From the NCBI GenBank assembly GCA_004519485.1, contig CP038113.1, positions 454,501 to 518,500 of the forward strand: a DNA stretch of 64,000 bases. Direction: 5' to 3'. Below the pieces are notes generated by a model. The model did no database searches. It was not told the origin of the DNA and was given only the letters and a program-made list of their open reading frames with translations. The DNA comes from Nannochloropsis oceanica. Its lineage: Eukaryota; Sar; Eustigmatophyceae; Eustigmatales; Monodopsidaceae. Position numbers and translations under genes: made by a program. Shown here one piece after another: positions 10,772 to 22,471 of this stretch (position 1 is the first letter of the stretch; each line of letters begins with the position of its first letter).

Positions 10772-11400
10772 TTAACTGATGCGTTTGACGGCGTCGTCGT
10801 GATTTTCAATGGAGATGATGGTGGTTGAAAGGTGGCCTTAAGCATCATAGGTGAAGCACGGGCCAGCGACGGGGAAATGAAGGAGGGAACGAGGGAAGGC
10901 GGGCAGGAGAGAGCCTGAAGGTGTGGGGAGGGAGGGAGGGACGTCTTGCTCACCGAGGGCGATCTCGAGCCAACTCTTGGCTTGCTGATACGTCATAAAG
11001 TGACTGATGGACATCTTCAAAGCGGAGATTTCCGATTGTGTGGTTGAACAAGGAGCCGGAGCCGTGGAGGAGGGAAGTAGGTGGGTAAGGAGGGAGGGAG
11101 GAAGGGACAGCAGAGAAACGTATGTTCGTACCTTTTTCCTTATGAAGGGCTACCCCTTCTAAAGTTGGTAGTGTTTTTTCTGGTTGTCCTCCCTCCCTCT
11201 CTCCTTCTCTCCTTCCCTCCTCCCTCATTCCCTCCTAACCTCCTTTCCTCCCTCCCTCCCTCACCCCGGTTTACGCTGTCAAGTTGCCCAAGGAGGAGGC
11301 CAAGGCCTCCTAACGCTACTTGCCCAAAGCCATTCAGCACATGTTTGCAGTGATAAGCAAAAAACGATTTTCGAGAGTACCGAGATCCCGCCATACACAT
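10772..11400 (-). CDS. Unrecognised multi-exon gene, partial model
   Basis: Three or four linked exon-like pieces on the minus strand. One ends near 11267 and encodes HCKHVLNGFGQVALGG then LGLLLGQLDSVNR. It joins in phase to one at about 11117-11170 encoding EKTLPTLEGVALHKEK. Another ends at 10954 and encodes MSISHFMTYQQAKSWLEIAL. That one joins in phase to 10836-10772, encoding STTIISIENHDDAVKRIS and a stop. The link between the second and third pieces is unresolved: the best donor and the only AG acceptor do not keep frame. The start is not found; an Ala/Arg-rich candidate beginning with ATG lies near 11600. I recognise no family. The last two pieces look like amphipathic helices. Confidence 0.4.
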
Positions 11401-11659
11401 ATCGGCTCCCCCCCTTAGATATCTCTCGTCTCCCCTTGTCATCCTCCCACCATCCATCTTGTTCTTCCGACCCTTTTCCCTCTTCATTTCCTTAGAAGTT
11501 ATCGACCTCCTCTGCCTCCTCATTTTTCTCTGTCCCTCTTCCTGACTGCGGAGGCAGCATGAGCAGCTCTTGTTCCTACCATTGCTATGGCCAGACGCTG
11601 TCCCGTCATCATCACCATTTCATTTGAGAGGCTCAAACATGCTTGACAGGGCATCATAC

Positions 11660-12273
11660 TTATCATCCATCATCCTCACAGCCTTACCGCCCGCTATCTA
11701 AGTGCGCAGTATATTTTTGTCGTGAGGCCGGAAGATGGGGTACATGGGAGTGTAAAACCCAAGGCAATAATCGAAATACGGAGGAAAATCATCGTCATGG
11801 TCATGTGCCAGAGCTACAATAGCATGATAGAGCACTCTCAAGACTAATTTATCACATTCATTTGCTTACTCTTGGCGCAGGCCAATAGTGGGGGCGCTTT
11901 GAGAAGACCAGGTCGTTGTTTTTTGGGATTTCATCGTCCCACGAATTGCCCTTGCTACTACAACAGGCGAGCAAGAAACATCTCACACACACCACATCTT
12001 ACCTTGTTCCTACGAGGGCCGGCGGGCACCGCTGGCACTCTCTGCCCCCACGCCTTCTCAACCCCTCCACAACGACCACTACGATCGTCTCTATGTGCTG
12101 AATCGCTCGTGAGGACTGGCGGGTTGTTGCCTGGCCTTTTCCATGCACTCACACCATACCCTCAGCGTCATGATCGAAATCAAGCAACCCCAGCCAAAAA
12201 CAAACAAGCCCCAGCGAGACCACACCCAACACCCACTCTCTCCCCACAACTCCCCACGCACCACAGCATCGTC
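11660..12273. other. Upstream region of the QCR8 gene
   Basis: No convincing gene. A long open frame crosses this region and runs into the QCR8 gene, but it lacks family features and reads through the QCR8 intron, so I treat it as chance. The promoter and 5' UTR of QCR8 are probably here. Confidence 0.4.
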
Positions 12274-13043
12274 ATGGCCTTTGTGCGCACGGCAGCCCGC
12301 CAGATGGGGCATGGCCTGGAGCGCGTGGACGTGAGTCTCTCCATGCGAAAGTGGTGGAAGCTTGGCTACACCCGTCAGAACGGCCTGGTACGTAAAAATT
12401 TATCTAAGATGCGGAGACATGTGGGATGGGGAAGCGAAAGGAATGGAGGGAAGATTGTGGCATCGTCTCTACTGTCCCTGTTCCGAATTGCTATTCGGGG
12501 TGGGGGCGGGCAGGTGGGCAAGTGTGGTGGCATAGGTGATGTTTTTGCTATTTGGAACGTTGCTTTCCAGTATGAGCACGCTGATCCCTGATTACACCGC
12601 TTGAACGGCTGTCTTAATTCCACCCTTGAGCTGTCATCTATTTAGCATGTCGCGATTTTATCAATCATTCTTCATCCTCTCCTCTTTCCTCTCATCTCCA
12701 CCTCTGAAAAACCAGATCACCAAGACGCTGTCGCCCTTCGAACAGCGCATTATCACGCCCATGCTGGACGATGCCCCTACCAAGGTGAGTCTTATCAAAT
12801 CAACCTCCTCGTTGTACTCTTCCTCCCTTCACTATTTCATGCGTACGAAAAGAGGCCCGCGTCCGCTCGTCTTGCGCTCATTCCCTTGCCCTCTCTCCCT
12901 CGCTTTTTCTGCTTCCCTCGCAGATCCTTAAGTACCTAAAGCGTTGGTCCACTACCATCTTGCCGGCCTTTGTTATCACTTACTCTACTGTCAAGTGGGC
13001 CGACTGGGAGTTCGACCAAATCCATCGCGAGCACTGGGATTAA
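12274..13043 (+). CDS. UQCRQ: Mitochondrial complex III subunit 8 (QCR8/UQCRQ)
   Basis: Three exons, 12274-12387, 12716-12784 and 12924-13043, all in phase 0, giving 100 residues. The protein begins MAFVRTAARQMGHGLERV. Its core TLSPFEQRIITPMLDD matches the L-S-P-F-(E/Q)-Q motif of QCR8/UQCRQ. It is followed by one membrane span, WSTTILPAFVITYSTVKWAD, and a short charged tail EFDQIHREHWD. QCR8 is a small non-catalytic subunit that packs against cytochrome b in the inner mitochondrial membrane. Length is slightly above the usual 80-95 residues. The LEA array begins only about 60 bases past this stop codon, so the gene's 3' flank adjoins or overlaps the array boundary. Confidence 0.83.
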
Positions 13044-13659
13044 GCAAGGAAACAAACGAATGAGGGAGGAAGAAGAGAATGGATTGGATAGGGTCTTGTT
13101 CGATTAGAGAGGGGACGACGGAGAGAGCTCGATTGAGTGAGTATGCATGAACGTCCTTCACTATTGTTGGTTGTGGTGCAATAGAGAGACGGGAATCACG
13201 CCCTCGTTTCTGGGAGGGCTGGCTACGAATAGACGGGAAACCGTTCGTGGACGAAGCTCACGCACAAGAAAGAAAATGAAAGAGCTCTTCTTTTTAGAGG
13301 CAAATCAGTGCCATTGTAACTCCTTCTATTGGATGTTGAATGGTGATGCTGATATTTTGATTTTGAATTTGATATCCCTCGTCCTTTTACTCTATTTTCT
13401 ATACCTTGCATGCCCCCCCCCCCCCCCCTTCTTTTTTTCATGCTTGTTTGATTACGTTTTCTTCATGTATCCCTCTCCCTTTTTTCTTCTTTTTTACCTC
13501 GCACGCCTCCCCCTATATTTTTTTAATGCTTGTTTGATGACATGTTCTTCCTTTTCTCAGCATCATGAATCGACCGACTATCCTGCAACCTCGCTTTTCG
13601 CCTTCGTGTCTGCTCTTTCTATTTCCCCTCGTTTCTCTCTCTCATTTCAGCCCTTTCGT

Positions 13660-15385
13660 CTACTTCTTGTCCTTGGACGTCTTAAGCTCCTCCTTGGCCC
13701 GACTGGCACGATCCTTGACATCCTCTCCCTGCACGACGAGGCAGGGGATTCCATGAAAGATTTTGGGATAGAAGACGGTGTCGTGATGTTACTTCACGCG
13801 ATGTTGTAAGCCCCTCGATTGATCAAAGCGGAAATTTTCAGACAAAACGACGCATATACAGGATACTCTCGCCCTCCCACTACCCTCCTACCCCCCTTCC
13901 CTCCCTCTCTCCTCCACCGGGGGCTTACCATCTCACTGGCCTGCTCGCTCTTTCCTTCCAAATAATCCTCTGCGTCCTTCATCCCCTCCTGAACGGCGTC
14001 TTGGGCGTTATCGAGCGTGTGTGCGGCCTTGCTCTTGGCCTCAGATGCCTGTGCAACGAAAAACAAGGACGGACAGAATAAGGTACTGAGGTTGCAAACA
14101 AATACGGTGTCTTCCATTCCAAATCAAAAACAAACTTGGGGCACGCACAACTTGCTCCCAATGCAATTACCTTTTGCTTGAGGTGCACGTTATCTCCCGC
14201 TGCTGTAATTGGAAATTAAGAGAGATGAGTCAGTGGGAAGTAATCAAAAGCCAAATCAGAGAAATCGTTGCCCCCCCCCCCTCCCCCCCCCTTCTACTCA
14301 TCAATAAACACACCTTGAACCAAGACACGACAAGTCCCGACCTTCCGCTTCTGAAGAATTTCATTTCCTCGTCGTACACTTACCGTCCATGGTCTCGCTC
14401 GCTGTCTCTTCTAAGCCTTTCTGGTACTCTCGTGCGCTTTGCTTCGTAGTTCCTAGCTTCTCTGTCACTGTGTCGTATGCCTCCTCCGCCTTGTGCTTGG
14501 CGCTCTGCATAAGAAATAAAAAGCCGTGATAAAGTAGCGAAGAGTTACAAGATGCGATTGGGAATGAATAGTGGTCCGATGACCCAAAATATTCCGCATA
14601 ACAACTTCCGTGTCGCTCACCTCCTTGGTGTCCTTGACCTTTCCTTTCGCCTCTTGCGCCTTCTCTTTCATAGTCTGAGTCATATCCTTCACTTTCTCCG
14701 CTACCGTGCCAGACGTTTTCTGGAGTTTCTCTTTAGCAACGGATGTAGCATCGGCCAGTGTCTCTTTCGCCTCGCTTGCTGCCTCTTTTGTATCCTCCCA
14801 TAAATGCTCGGCTTTGTCCTTGGCGTCTTCATAAAGCTCAGTTGTCTTGTGCTTGTGGGAATCCCCTTCTCGTCCTGGCGGCGGGTTTGGCGGGGGGGTT
14901 GAGGAAGAGGCAAAGTGCCGGACAAAGCGCGAAAGGCGAATGTTCCTGTTTTCAGTGCACCTGTAGGTGGCAGAATATCGATCGACACATCAGAACACAC
15001 GACCTGTGGGATCTCGATCCCTGACACAAACGTACCCTTGTCGCACCCCCGGAGTGTTGAGGGCGTTGACCGCGAAAGGCTGGACGACGAGCGTTTCCTC
15101 CTCACGCCCACCTCCCGCGCCAACACCACGGCTGCAAAGGAAGAAAGGACGATGAGCCATAAGTGTGGTGCGCGATGAGACGACTCTACCAGCACAAGAG
15201 CTACGTGCAATGGTAAAGGAAGCCATGGCGTTACGGGCCGTCGCAGAAGTAGGGCGTCCACCACACGCCACAGGCAGGGCCTTGGCCGCACGTGCCACAA
15301 GGAGGAAGCGGTCCATGATAGTTAAGGCGACAATGACTGAGACAAGAATCACAGTCAGAGAGAAACGCGCGTACAGGCGGGACAT
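13660..15385 (-). CDS. LEA-like helical repeat protein, copy 1
   Basis: Six exons: 15385-15036, 14960-14621, 14504-14384, 14202-14171, 14048-13929 and 13728-13660. Every GT-AG junction keeps frame, giving 343 residues. Residues 1-35 contain a hydrophobic segment (SLTVILVSVIVALTIMDRFLL), a possible signal or anchor. A Ser/Thr/Arg-rich stretch follows, ending RFVRHFASS and a Pro-rich linker. From about residue 140 the chain is group-3 LEA-like: Ala/Lys/Glu-rich amphipathic repeats such as YEDAKDKAEHLWEDTKEAA, EKVKDMTQTMKEKAQEAKG and ASEAKSKAAHTLDNAQDA, ending in KTSKDKK. Such proteins are disordered when hydrated and fold into helices on drying; some protect membranes and enzymes in organelles. 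A shorter product from the ATG at 15226 (290 residues) would begin with a transit-like peptide. The target compartment is uncertain. Confidence 0.82.
14268..14292. repeat. Poly-C tract that varies between array units
   Basis: A C-rich run in an LEA intron, matched by longer versions near 17201-17223 and 20131-20154. With a second poly-C tract near 13416-13429 it accounts for most of the length difference between units. Confidence 0.85.
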
Positions 15386-15925
15386 TCGAGCAGTCCGTTG
15401 TGTTACAAAGTGTTGTTCTGTACACGTGGGGTACACGTGGGTTGGGACGTGCCGGAAGAGAGAGGAGGTTGAGTCATGCCAGCACCTTGAGACAAGATTG
15501 TCTTAGTGGTTCATTTCGCTTACTCTCAAATGCCTAAATAATACATGGTATTTTATATTTATAATTTTATTTGGTGTTGGAATCAAAGAAATTTCGAGAA
15601 GAATATTTTTTGGCTTCAGAACAAAAATTTCCTTCAGTCGGGTTGGAAATGCCGTTATGCTCCCTTTTGGGAACGTATCCGCCAAGTGGCACCCCGTGGC
15701 CCCCAGACCCCCGAGACTTCGGTTCCGGCGTAAACGTTCATGTCATTCGCTTAGCCTTGCGGAGGTAATATTCATGCAAGGTTTCAGTGTGCTTTGATTG
15801 AGCTCGGAAACCAAGCCAAGATACTAAGAAATAGAAGGATGAGAAGCGATGAGTCGCGTATTTGGCGAATACCTATATGGCGCATGTAGACCAATGTCTT
15901 CCCCGTAACTTGGGCTGTAAAACCC

Positions 15926-15945
15926 ATTATGTGGAACCACATAAT
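15926..15945. repeat. 20-base inverted repeat near the end of array unit 1
   Basis: ATTATGTGGAACCACATAAT has perfect 9-base arms around a 2-base centre. Identical copies lie at 18858-18877 and 21789-21808. It sits upstream of the LEA-like gene and could bind a dimeric factor or form a hairpin. Confidence 0.9.
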
Positions 15946-16589
15946 GTAGCATGTATATCGAGTCGGTGCATAGCAGCACGCAAGAATCTGGGAACTTTTA
16001 ACTGTCTTTCGCAGTGTCGTCCAGGCATGTTTGATTAGAGAGGGGACGACGGAGAGAGCTCGATTGAGTGAGTATGCATGAACGTCCTTCACTATTGTTG
16101 GTTGTGGTGCAATAGAGAGACGGGAATCACGCCCTCGTTTCTGGGAGGGCTGGCTACGAATAGACGGGAAACCGTTCGTGGACGAAGCTCACGCACAAGA
16201 AAGAAAATGAAAGAGCTCTTCTTTTTAGAGGCAAATCAGTGCCATTGTAACTCCTTCTATTGGATGTTGAATGGTGATGCTGATATTTTGATTTTGAATT
16301 TGATATCCCTCGTCCTTTTACTCTATTTTCTATACCTTGCATGCCCCCCCCCCCCCCCTTCTTTTTTTCATGCTTGTTTGATTACGTTTTCTTCATGTAT
16401 CCCTCTCCCTTTTTTCTTCTTTTTTACCTCGCACGCCTCCCCCTATATTTTTTTAATGCTTGTTTGATGACATGTTCTTCCTTTTCTCAGCATCATGAAT
16501 CGACCGACTATCCTGCAACCTCGCTTTTCGCCTTCGTGTCTGCTCTTTCTATTTCCCCTCGTTTCTCTCTCTCATTTCAGCCCTTTCGT

Positions 16590-18317
16590 CTACTTCTTGT
16601 CCTTGGACGTCTTAAGCTCCTCCTTGGCCCGACTGGCACGATCCTTGACATCCTCTCCCTGCACGACGAGGCAGGGGATTCCATGAAAGATTTTGGGATA
16701 GAAGACGGTGTCGTGATGTTACTTCACGCGATGTTGTAAGCCCCTCGATTGATCAAAGCGGAAATTTTCAGACAAAACGACGCATATACAGGATACTCTC
16801 GCCCTCCCACTACCCTCCTACCCCCCTTCCCTCCCTCTCTCCTCCACCGGGGGCTTACCATCTCACTGGCCTGCTCGCTCTTTCCTTCCAAATAATCCTC
16901 TGCGTCCTTCATCCCCTCCTGAACGGCGTCTTGGGCGTTATCGAGCGTGTGTGCGGCCTTGCTCTTGGCCTCAGATGCCTGTGCAACGAAAAACAAGGAC
17001 GGACAGAATAAGGTACTGAGGTTGCAAACAAATACGGTGTCTTCCATTCCAAATCAAAAACAAACTTGGGGCACGCACAACTTGCTCCCAATGCAATTAC
17101 CTTTTGCTTGAGGTGCACGTTATCTCCCGCTGCTGTAATTGGAAATTAAGAGAGATGAGTCAGTGGGAAGTAATCAAAAGCCAAATCAGAGAAATCGTTG
17201 CCCCCCCCCCCCTCCCCCCCCCCTTCTACTCATCAATAAACACACCTTGAACCAAGACACGACAAGTCCCGACCTTCCGCTTCTGAAGAATTTCATTTCC
17301 TCGTCGTACACTTACCGTCCATGGTCTCGCTCGCTGTCTCTTCTAAGCCTTTCTGGTACTCTCGTGCGCTTTGCTTCGTAGTTCCTAGCTTCTCTGTCAC
17401 TGTGTCGTATGCCTCCTCCGCCTTGTGCTTGGCGCTCTGCATAAGAAATAAAAAGCCGTGATAAAGTAGCGAAGAGTTACAAGATGCGATTGGGAATGAA
17501 TAGTGGTCCGATGACCCAAAATATTCCGCATAACAACTTCCGTGTCGCTCACCTCCTTGGTGTCCTTGACCTTTCCTTTCGCCTCTTGCGCCTTCTCTTT
17601 CATAGTCTGAGTCATATCCTTCACTTTCTCCGCTACCGTGCCAGACGTTTTCTGGAGTTTCTCTTTAGCAACGGATGTAGCATCGGCCAGTGTCTCTTTC
17701 GCCTCGCTTGCTGCCTCTTTTGTATCCTCCCATAAATGCTCGGCTTTGTCCTTGGCGTCTTCATAAAGCTCAGTTGTCTTGTGCTTGTGGGAATCCCCTT
17801 CTCGTCCTGGCGGCGGGTTTGGCGGGGGGGTTGAGGAAGAGGCAAAGTGCCGGACAAAGCGCGAAAGGCGAATGTTCCTGTTTTCAGTGCACCTGTAGGT
17901 GGCAGAATATCGATCGACACATCAGAACACACGACCTGTGGGATCTCGATCCCTGACACAAACGTACCCTTGTCGCACCCCCGGAGTGTTGAGGGCGTTG
18001 ACCGCGAAAGGCTGGACGACGAGCGTTTCCTCCTCACGCCCACCTCCCGCGCCAACACCACGGCTGCAAAGGAAGAAAGGACGATGAGCCATAAGTGTGG
18101 TGCGCGATGAGACGACTCTACCAGCACAAGAGCTACGTGCAATGGTAAAGGAAGCCATGGCGTTACGGGCCGTCGCAGAAGTAGGGCGTCCACCACACGC
18201 CACAGGCAGGGCCTTGGCCGCACGTGCCACAAGGAGGAAGCGGTCCATGATAGTTAAGGCGACAATGACTGAGACAAGAATCACAGTCAGAGAGAAACGC
18301 GCGTACAGGCGGGACAT
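16590..18317 (-). CDS. LEA-like helical repeat protein, copy 2
   Basis: Same six-exon gene as copy 1: 18317-17968, 17892-17553, 17436-17316, 17132-17101, 16978-16859 and 16658-16590. The predicted 343-residue protein appears identical to copy 1. I saw no substitution in coding exons; the differences from copy 1 are in a poly-C tract inside an intron and in the upstream region (an A at about 18597). Splice sites are all kept, so the gene looks functional. It lies entirely within the second unit with its own copy of upstream and downstream flanks, so all three copies should have the same promoter. Confidence 0.82.
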
Positions 18318-19521
18318 TCGAGCAGTCCGTTGTGTTACAAAGTGTTGTTCTGTACACGTGGGGTACACGTGGGTTGGGACGTGCCGGAAGAGAGAGGAGG
18401 TTGAGTCATGCCAGCACCTTGAGACAAGATTGTCTTAGTGGTTCATTTCGCTTACTCTCAAATGCCTAAATAATACATGGTATTTTATATTTATAATTTT
18501 ATTTGGTGTTGGAATCAAAGAAATTTCGAGAAGAATATTTTTTGGCTTCAGAACAAAAATTTCCTTCAGTCGGGTTGGAAATGCCGTTATGCTCCCATTT
18601 GGGAACGTATCCGCCAAGTGGCACCCCGTGGCCCCCAGACCCCCGAGACTTCGGTTCCGGCGTAAACGTTCATGTCATTCGCTTAGCCTTGCGGAGGTAA
18701 TATTCATGCAAGGTTTCAGTGTGCTTTGATTGAGCTCGGAAACCAAGCCAAGATACTAAGAAATAGAAGGATGAGAAGCGATGAGTCGCGTATTTGGCGA
18801 ATACCTATATGGCGCATGTAGACCAATGTCTTCCCCGTAACTTGGGCTGTAAAACCCATTATGTGGAACCACATAATGTAGCATGTATATCGAGTCGGTG
18901 CATAGCAGCACGCAAGAATCTGGGAACTTTTAACTGTCTTTCGCAGTGTCGTCCAGGCATGTTTGATTAGAGAGGGGACGACGGAGAGAGCTCGATTGAG
19001 TGAGTATGCATGAACGTCCTTCACTATTGTTGGTTGTGGTGCAATAGAGAGACGGGAATCACGCCCTCGTTTCTGGGAGGGCTGGCTACGAATAGACGGG
19101 AAACCGTTCGTGGACGAAGCTCACGCACAAGAAAGAAAATGAAAGAGCTCTTCTTTTTAGAGGCAAATCAGTGCCATTGTAACTCCTTCTATTGGATGTT
19201 GAATGGTGATGCTGATATTTTGATTTTGAATTTGATATCCCTCGTCCTTTTACTCTATTTTCTATACCTTGCATGCCCCCCCCCCCCCCCTTCTTTTTTT
19301 CATGCTTGTTTGATTACGTTTTCTTCATGTATCCCTCTCCCTTTTTTCTTCTTTTTTACCTCGCACGCCTCCCCCTATATTTTTTTAATGCTTGTTTGAT
19401 GACATGTTCTTCCTTTTCTCAGCATCATGAATCGACCGACTATCCTGCAACCTCGCTTTTCGCCTTCGTGTCTGCTCTTTCTATTTCCCCTCGTTTCTCT
19501 CTCTCATTTCAGCCCTTTCGT

Positions 19522-21248
19522 CTACTTCTTGTCCTTGGACGTCTTAAGCTCCTCCTTGGCCCGACTGGCACGATCCTTGACATCCTCTCCCTGCACGACG
19601 AGGCAGGGGATTCCATGAAAGATTTTGGGATAGAAGACGGTGTCGTGATGTTACTTCACGCGATGTTGTAAGCCCCTCGATTGATCAAAGCGGAAATTTT
19701 CAGACAAAACGACGCATATACAGGATACTCTCGCCCTCCCACTACCCTCCTACCCCCCTTCCCTCCCTCTCTCCTCCACCGGGGGCTTACCATCTCACTG
19801 GCCTGCTCGCTCTTTCCTTCCAAATAATCCTCTGCGTCCTTCATCCCCTCCTGAACGGCGTCTTGGGCGTTATCGAGCGTGTGTGCGGCCTTGCTCTTGG
19901 CCTCAGATGCCTGTGCAACGAAAAACAAGGACGGACAGAATAAGGTACTGAGGTTGCAAACAAATACGGTGTCTTCCATTCCAAATCAAAAACAAACTTG
20001 GGGCACGCACAACTTGCTCCCAATGCAATTACCTTTTGCTTGAGGTGCACGTTATCTCCCGCTGCTGTAATTGGAAATTAAGAGAGATGAGTCAGTGGGA
20101 AGTAATCAAAAGCCAAATCAGAGAAATCGTTGCCCCCCCCCCCCTCCCCCCCCCTTCTACTCATCAATAAACACACCTTGAACCAAGACACGACAAGTCC
20201 CGACCTTCCGCTTCTGAAGAATTTCATTTCCTCGTCGTACACTTACCGTCCATGGTCTCGCTCGCTGTCTCTTCTAAGCCTTTCTGGTACTCTCGTGCGC
20301 TTTGCTTCGTAGTTCCTAGCTTCTCTGTCACTGTGTCGTATGCCTCCTCCGCCTTGTGCTTGGCGCTCTGCATAAGAAATAAAAAGCCGTGATAAAGTAG
20401 CGAAGAGTTACAAGATGCGATTGGGAATGAATAGTGGTCCGATGACCCAAAATATTCCGCATAACAACTTCCGTGTCGCTCACCTCCTTGGTGTCCTTGA
20501 CCTTTCCTTTCGCCTCTTGCGCCTTCTCTTTCATAGTCTGAGTCATATCCTTCACTTTCTCCGCTACCGTGCCAGACGTTTTCTGGAGTTTCTCTTTAGC
20601 AACGGATGTAGCATCGGCCAGTGTCTCTTTCGCCTCGCTTGCTGCCTCTTTTGTATCCTCCCATAAATGCTCGGCTTTGTCCTTGGCGTCTTCATAAAGC
20701 TCAGTTGTCTTGTGCTTGTGGGAATCCCCTTCTCGTCCTGGCGGCGGGTTTGGCGGGGGGGTTGAGGAAGAGGCAAAGTGCCGGACAAAGCGCGAAAGGC
20801 GAATGTTCCTGTTTTCAGTGCACCTGTAGGTGGCAGAATATCGATCGACACATCAGAACACACGACCTGTGGGATCTCGATCCCTGACACAAACGTACCC
20901 TTGTCGCACCCCCGGAGTGTTGAGGGCGTTGACCGCGAAAGGCTGGACGACGAGCGTTTCCTCCTCACGCCCACCTCCCGCGCCAACACCACGGCTGCAA
21001 AGGAAGAAAGGACGATGAGCCATAAGTGTGGTGCGCGATGAGACGACTCTACCAGCACAAGAGCTACGTGCAATGGTAAAGGAAGCCATGGCGTTACGGG
21101 CCGTCGCAGAAGTAGGGCGTCCACCACACGCCACAGGCAGGGCCTTGGCCGCACGTGCCACAAGGAGGAAGCGGTCCATGATAGTTAAGGCGACAATGAC
21201 TGAGACAAGAATCACAGTCAGAGAGAAACGCGCGTACAGGCGGGACAT
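19522..21248 (-). CDS. LEA-like helical repeat protein, copy 3
   Basis: Third copy of the six-exon LEA-like gene, with first exon starting at 21248 and stop codon at 19522-19524. All exons and splice sites match copies 1 and 2, and the predicted protein is the same 343 residues. Its upstream flank carries two private base changes (about 21559 and 21873), then leaves the repeat near 21887 and enters unique sequence. Distal promoter elements beyond roughly 640 bases upstream therefore differ: copies 1 and 2 abut the next unit, while copy 3 abuts unique DNA. Expression could differ between copies for that reason. Confidence 0.82.
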
Positions 21249-22471
21249 TCGAGCAGTCCGTTGTGTTACAAAGTGTTGTTCTGTACACGTGGGGTACACG
21301 TGGGTTGGGACGTGCCGGAAGAGAGAGGAGGTTGAGTCATGCCAGCACCTTGAGACAAGATTGTCTTAGTGGTTCATTTCGCTTACTCTCAAATGCCTAA
21401 ATAATACATGGTATTTTATATTTATAATTTTATTTGGTGTTGGAATCAAAGAAATTTCGAGAAGAATATTTTTTGGCTTCAGAACAAAAATTTCCTTCAG
21501 TCGGGTTGGAAATGCCGTTATGCTCCCTTTTGGGAACGTATCCGCCAAGTGGCACCCCTTGGCCCCCAGACCCCCGAGACTTCGGTTCCGGCGTAAACGT
21601 TCATGTCATTCGCTTAGCCTTGCGGAGGTAATATTCATGCAAGGTTTCAGTGTGCTTTGATTGAGCTCGGAAACCAAGCCAAGATACTAAGAAATAGAAG
21701 GATGAGAAGCGATGAGTCGCGTATTTGGCGAATACCTATATGGCGCATGTAGACCAATGTCTTCCCCGTAACTTGGGCTGTAAAACCCATTATGTGGAAC
21801 CACATAATGTAGCATGTATATCGAGTCGGTGCATAGCAGCACGCAAGAATCTGGGAACTTTTAACTGTCTTTGGCAGTGTCGTAAGCATGACGGGCCGCA
21901 TCATGAGAAACATCACGCTTAGAGAATGCCTAATTTTTATTTGATTATCTTTCCTACTCACTCGAATCGACCAGCCAGGAATTTCTTATTTTACTGGTAT
22001 ATGCAGAAATAAAGTGTGGTGTACTTTTGCGATTTTTCATGGCAAAAATGATCGGAATCTCGTGGTGAAAAGTCGTCGAAGACGTGAAAACCGACCACGA
22101 ACCCATTTTCTCCTTGCTCCTGTTCTTTTTTCTTGGTTTTGATTTTTCCTGTGTTTAAAATTACAAATCTAAGAGGTGTAAGTCTCCTTGCCACGTTGAC
22201 TTACTGACTTATCCACTCACTTCGTTAATCTCTCCCTTACCTTTCTCACCCTCTCTCTTACTCCAGTTTTTGCACGGTGTTTATGTATATACAGTAGAAA
22301 TATTTTGTGTGATTAATGAAAGGAAGAAACCGCTAAAACTGTTGGTAGATAAAGTGGCCATTTATTTTACAAATGGAATTTTATCCTTCCGTCTCCAGTA
22401 AGCATCACCAGCAATATTTCTTGGTGGGGCTTGTCCTCTTGCTTCGCTCTTACCAACTGTTTTCCTTCTTT

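Larger units (their letters stand above)
13102..21887. repeat. Tandem array of three nearly identical 2.93-kb units
   Basis: Unit starts, marked by GATTAGAGAGGGGACG, lie at 13102, 16033 and 18965, giving periods of 2931 and 2932 bases. The third unit ends near 21880-21887, where sequence diverges after CAGTGTCGT. By eye I find only a handful of differences: lengths of two poly-C tracts, and single bases at about 18597, 21559 and 21873. Each unit holds one complete LEA-like gene on the minus strand plus its flanks. The near-identity suggests very recent duplication, ongoing gene conversion, or an assembly artefact. The unit junctions read CGTCCAGGCATGTTTGATT, and the array end shows CGTAAGCATGACG, sharing GCATG. 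Confidence 0.97.

Noticed and set aside
11267-11320. Plus-strand reading VYAVKLPKEEAKAS followed by a stop, like a protein C-terminus
   Set aside because: No suitable acceptor precedes it, and the minus strand here has two frame-keeping splice junctions.
11872-12591. 239-codon open frame on the plus strand
   Set aside because: It overlaps the first QCR8 exon and reads through its intron in frame; the upstream part shows no family features.
13147-13809. 220-codon plus-strand open frame in unit 1, shortened in units 2 and 3
   Set aside because: Its length depends on the poly-C tract, it is antisense to the LEA 3' end, and its composition is Phe/Leu/Ser-rich noise.
14701-15300. 199-codon minus-strand open frame in each array unit
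   Set aside because: It is a different frame over exons 1 and 2 of the LEA-like gene and crosses a clear intron; the spliced LEA frame explains the region better.
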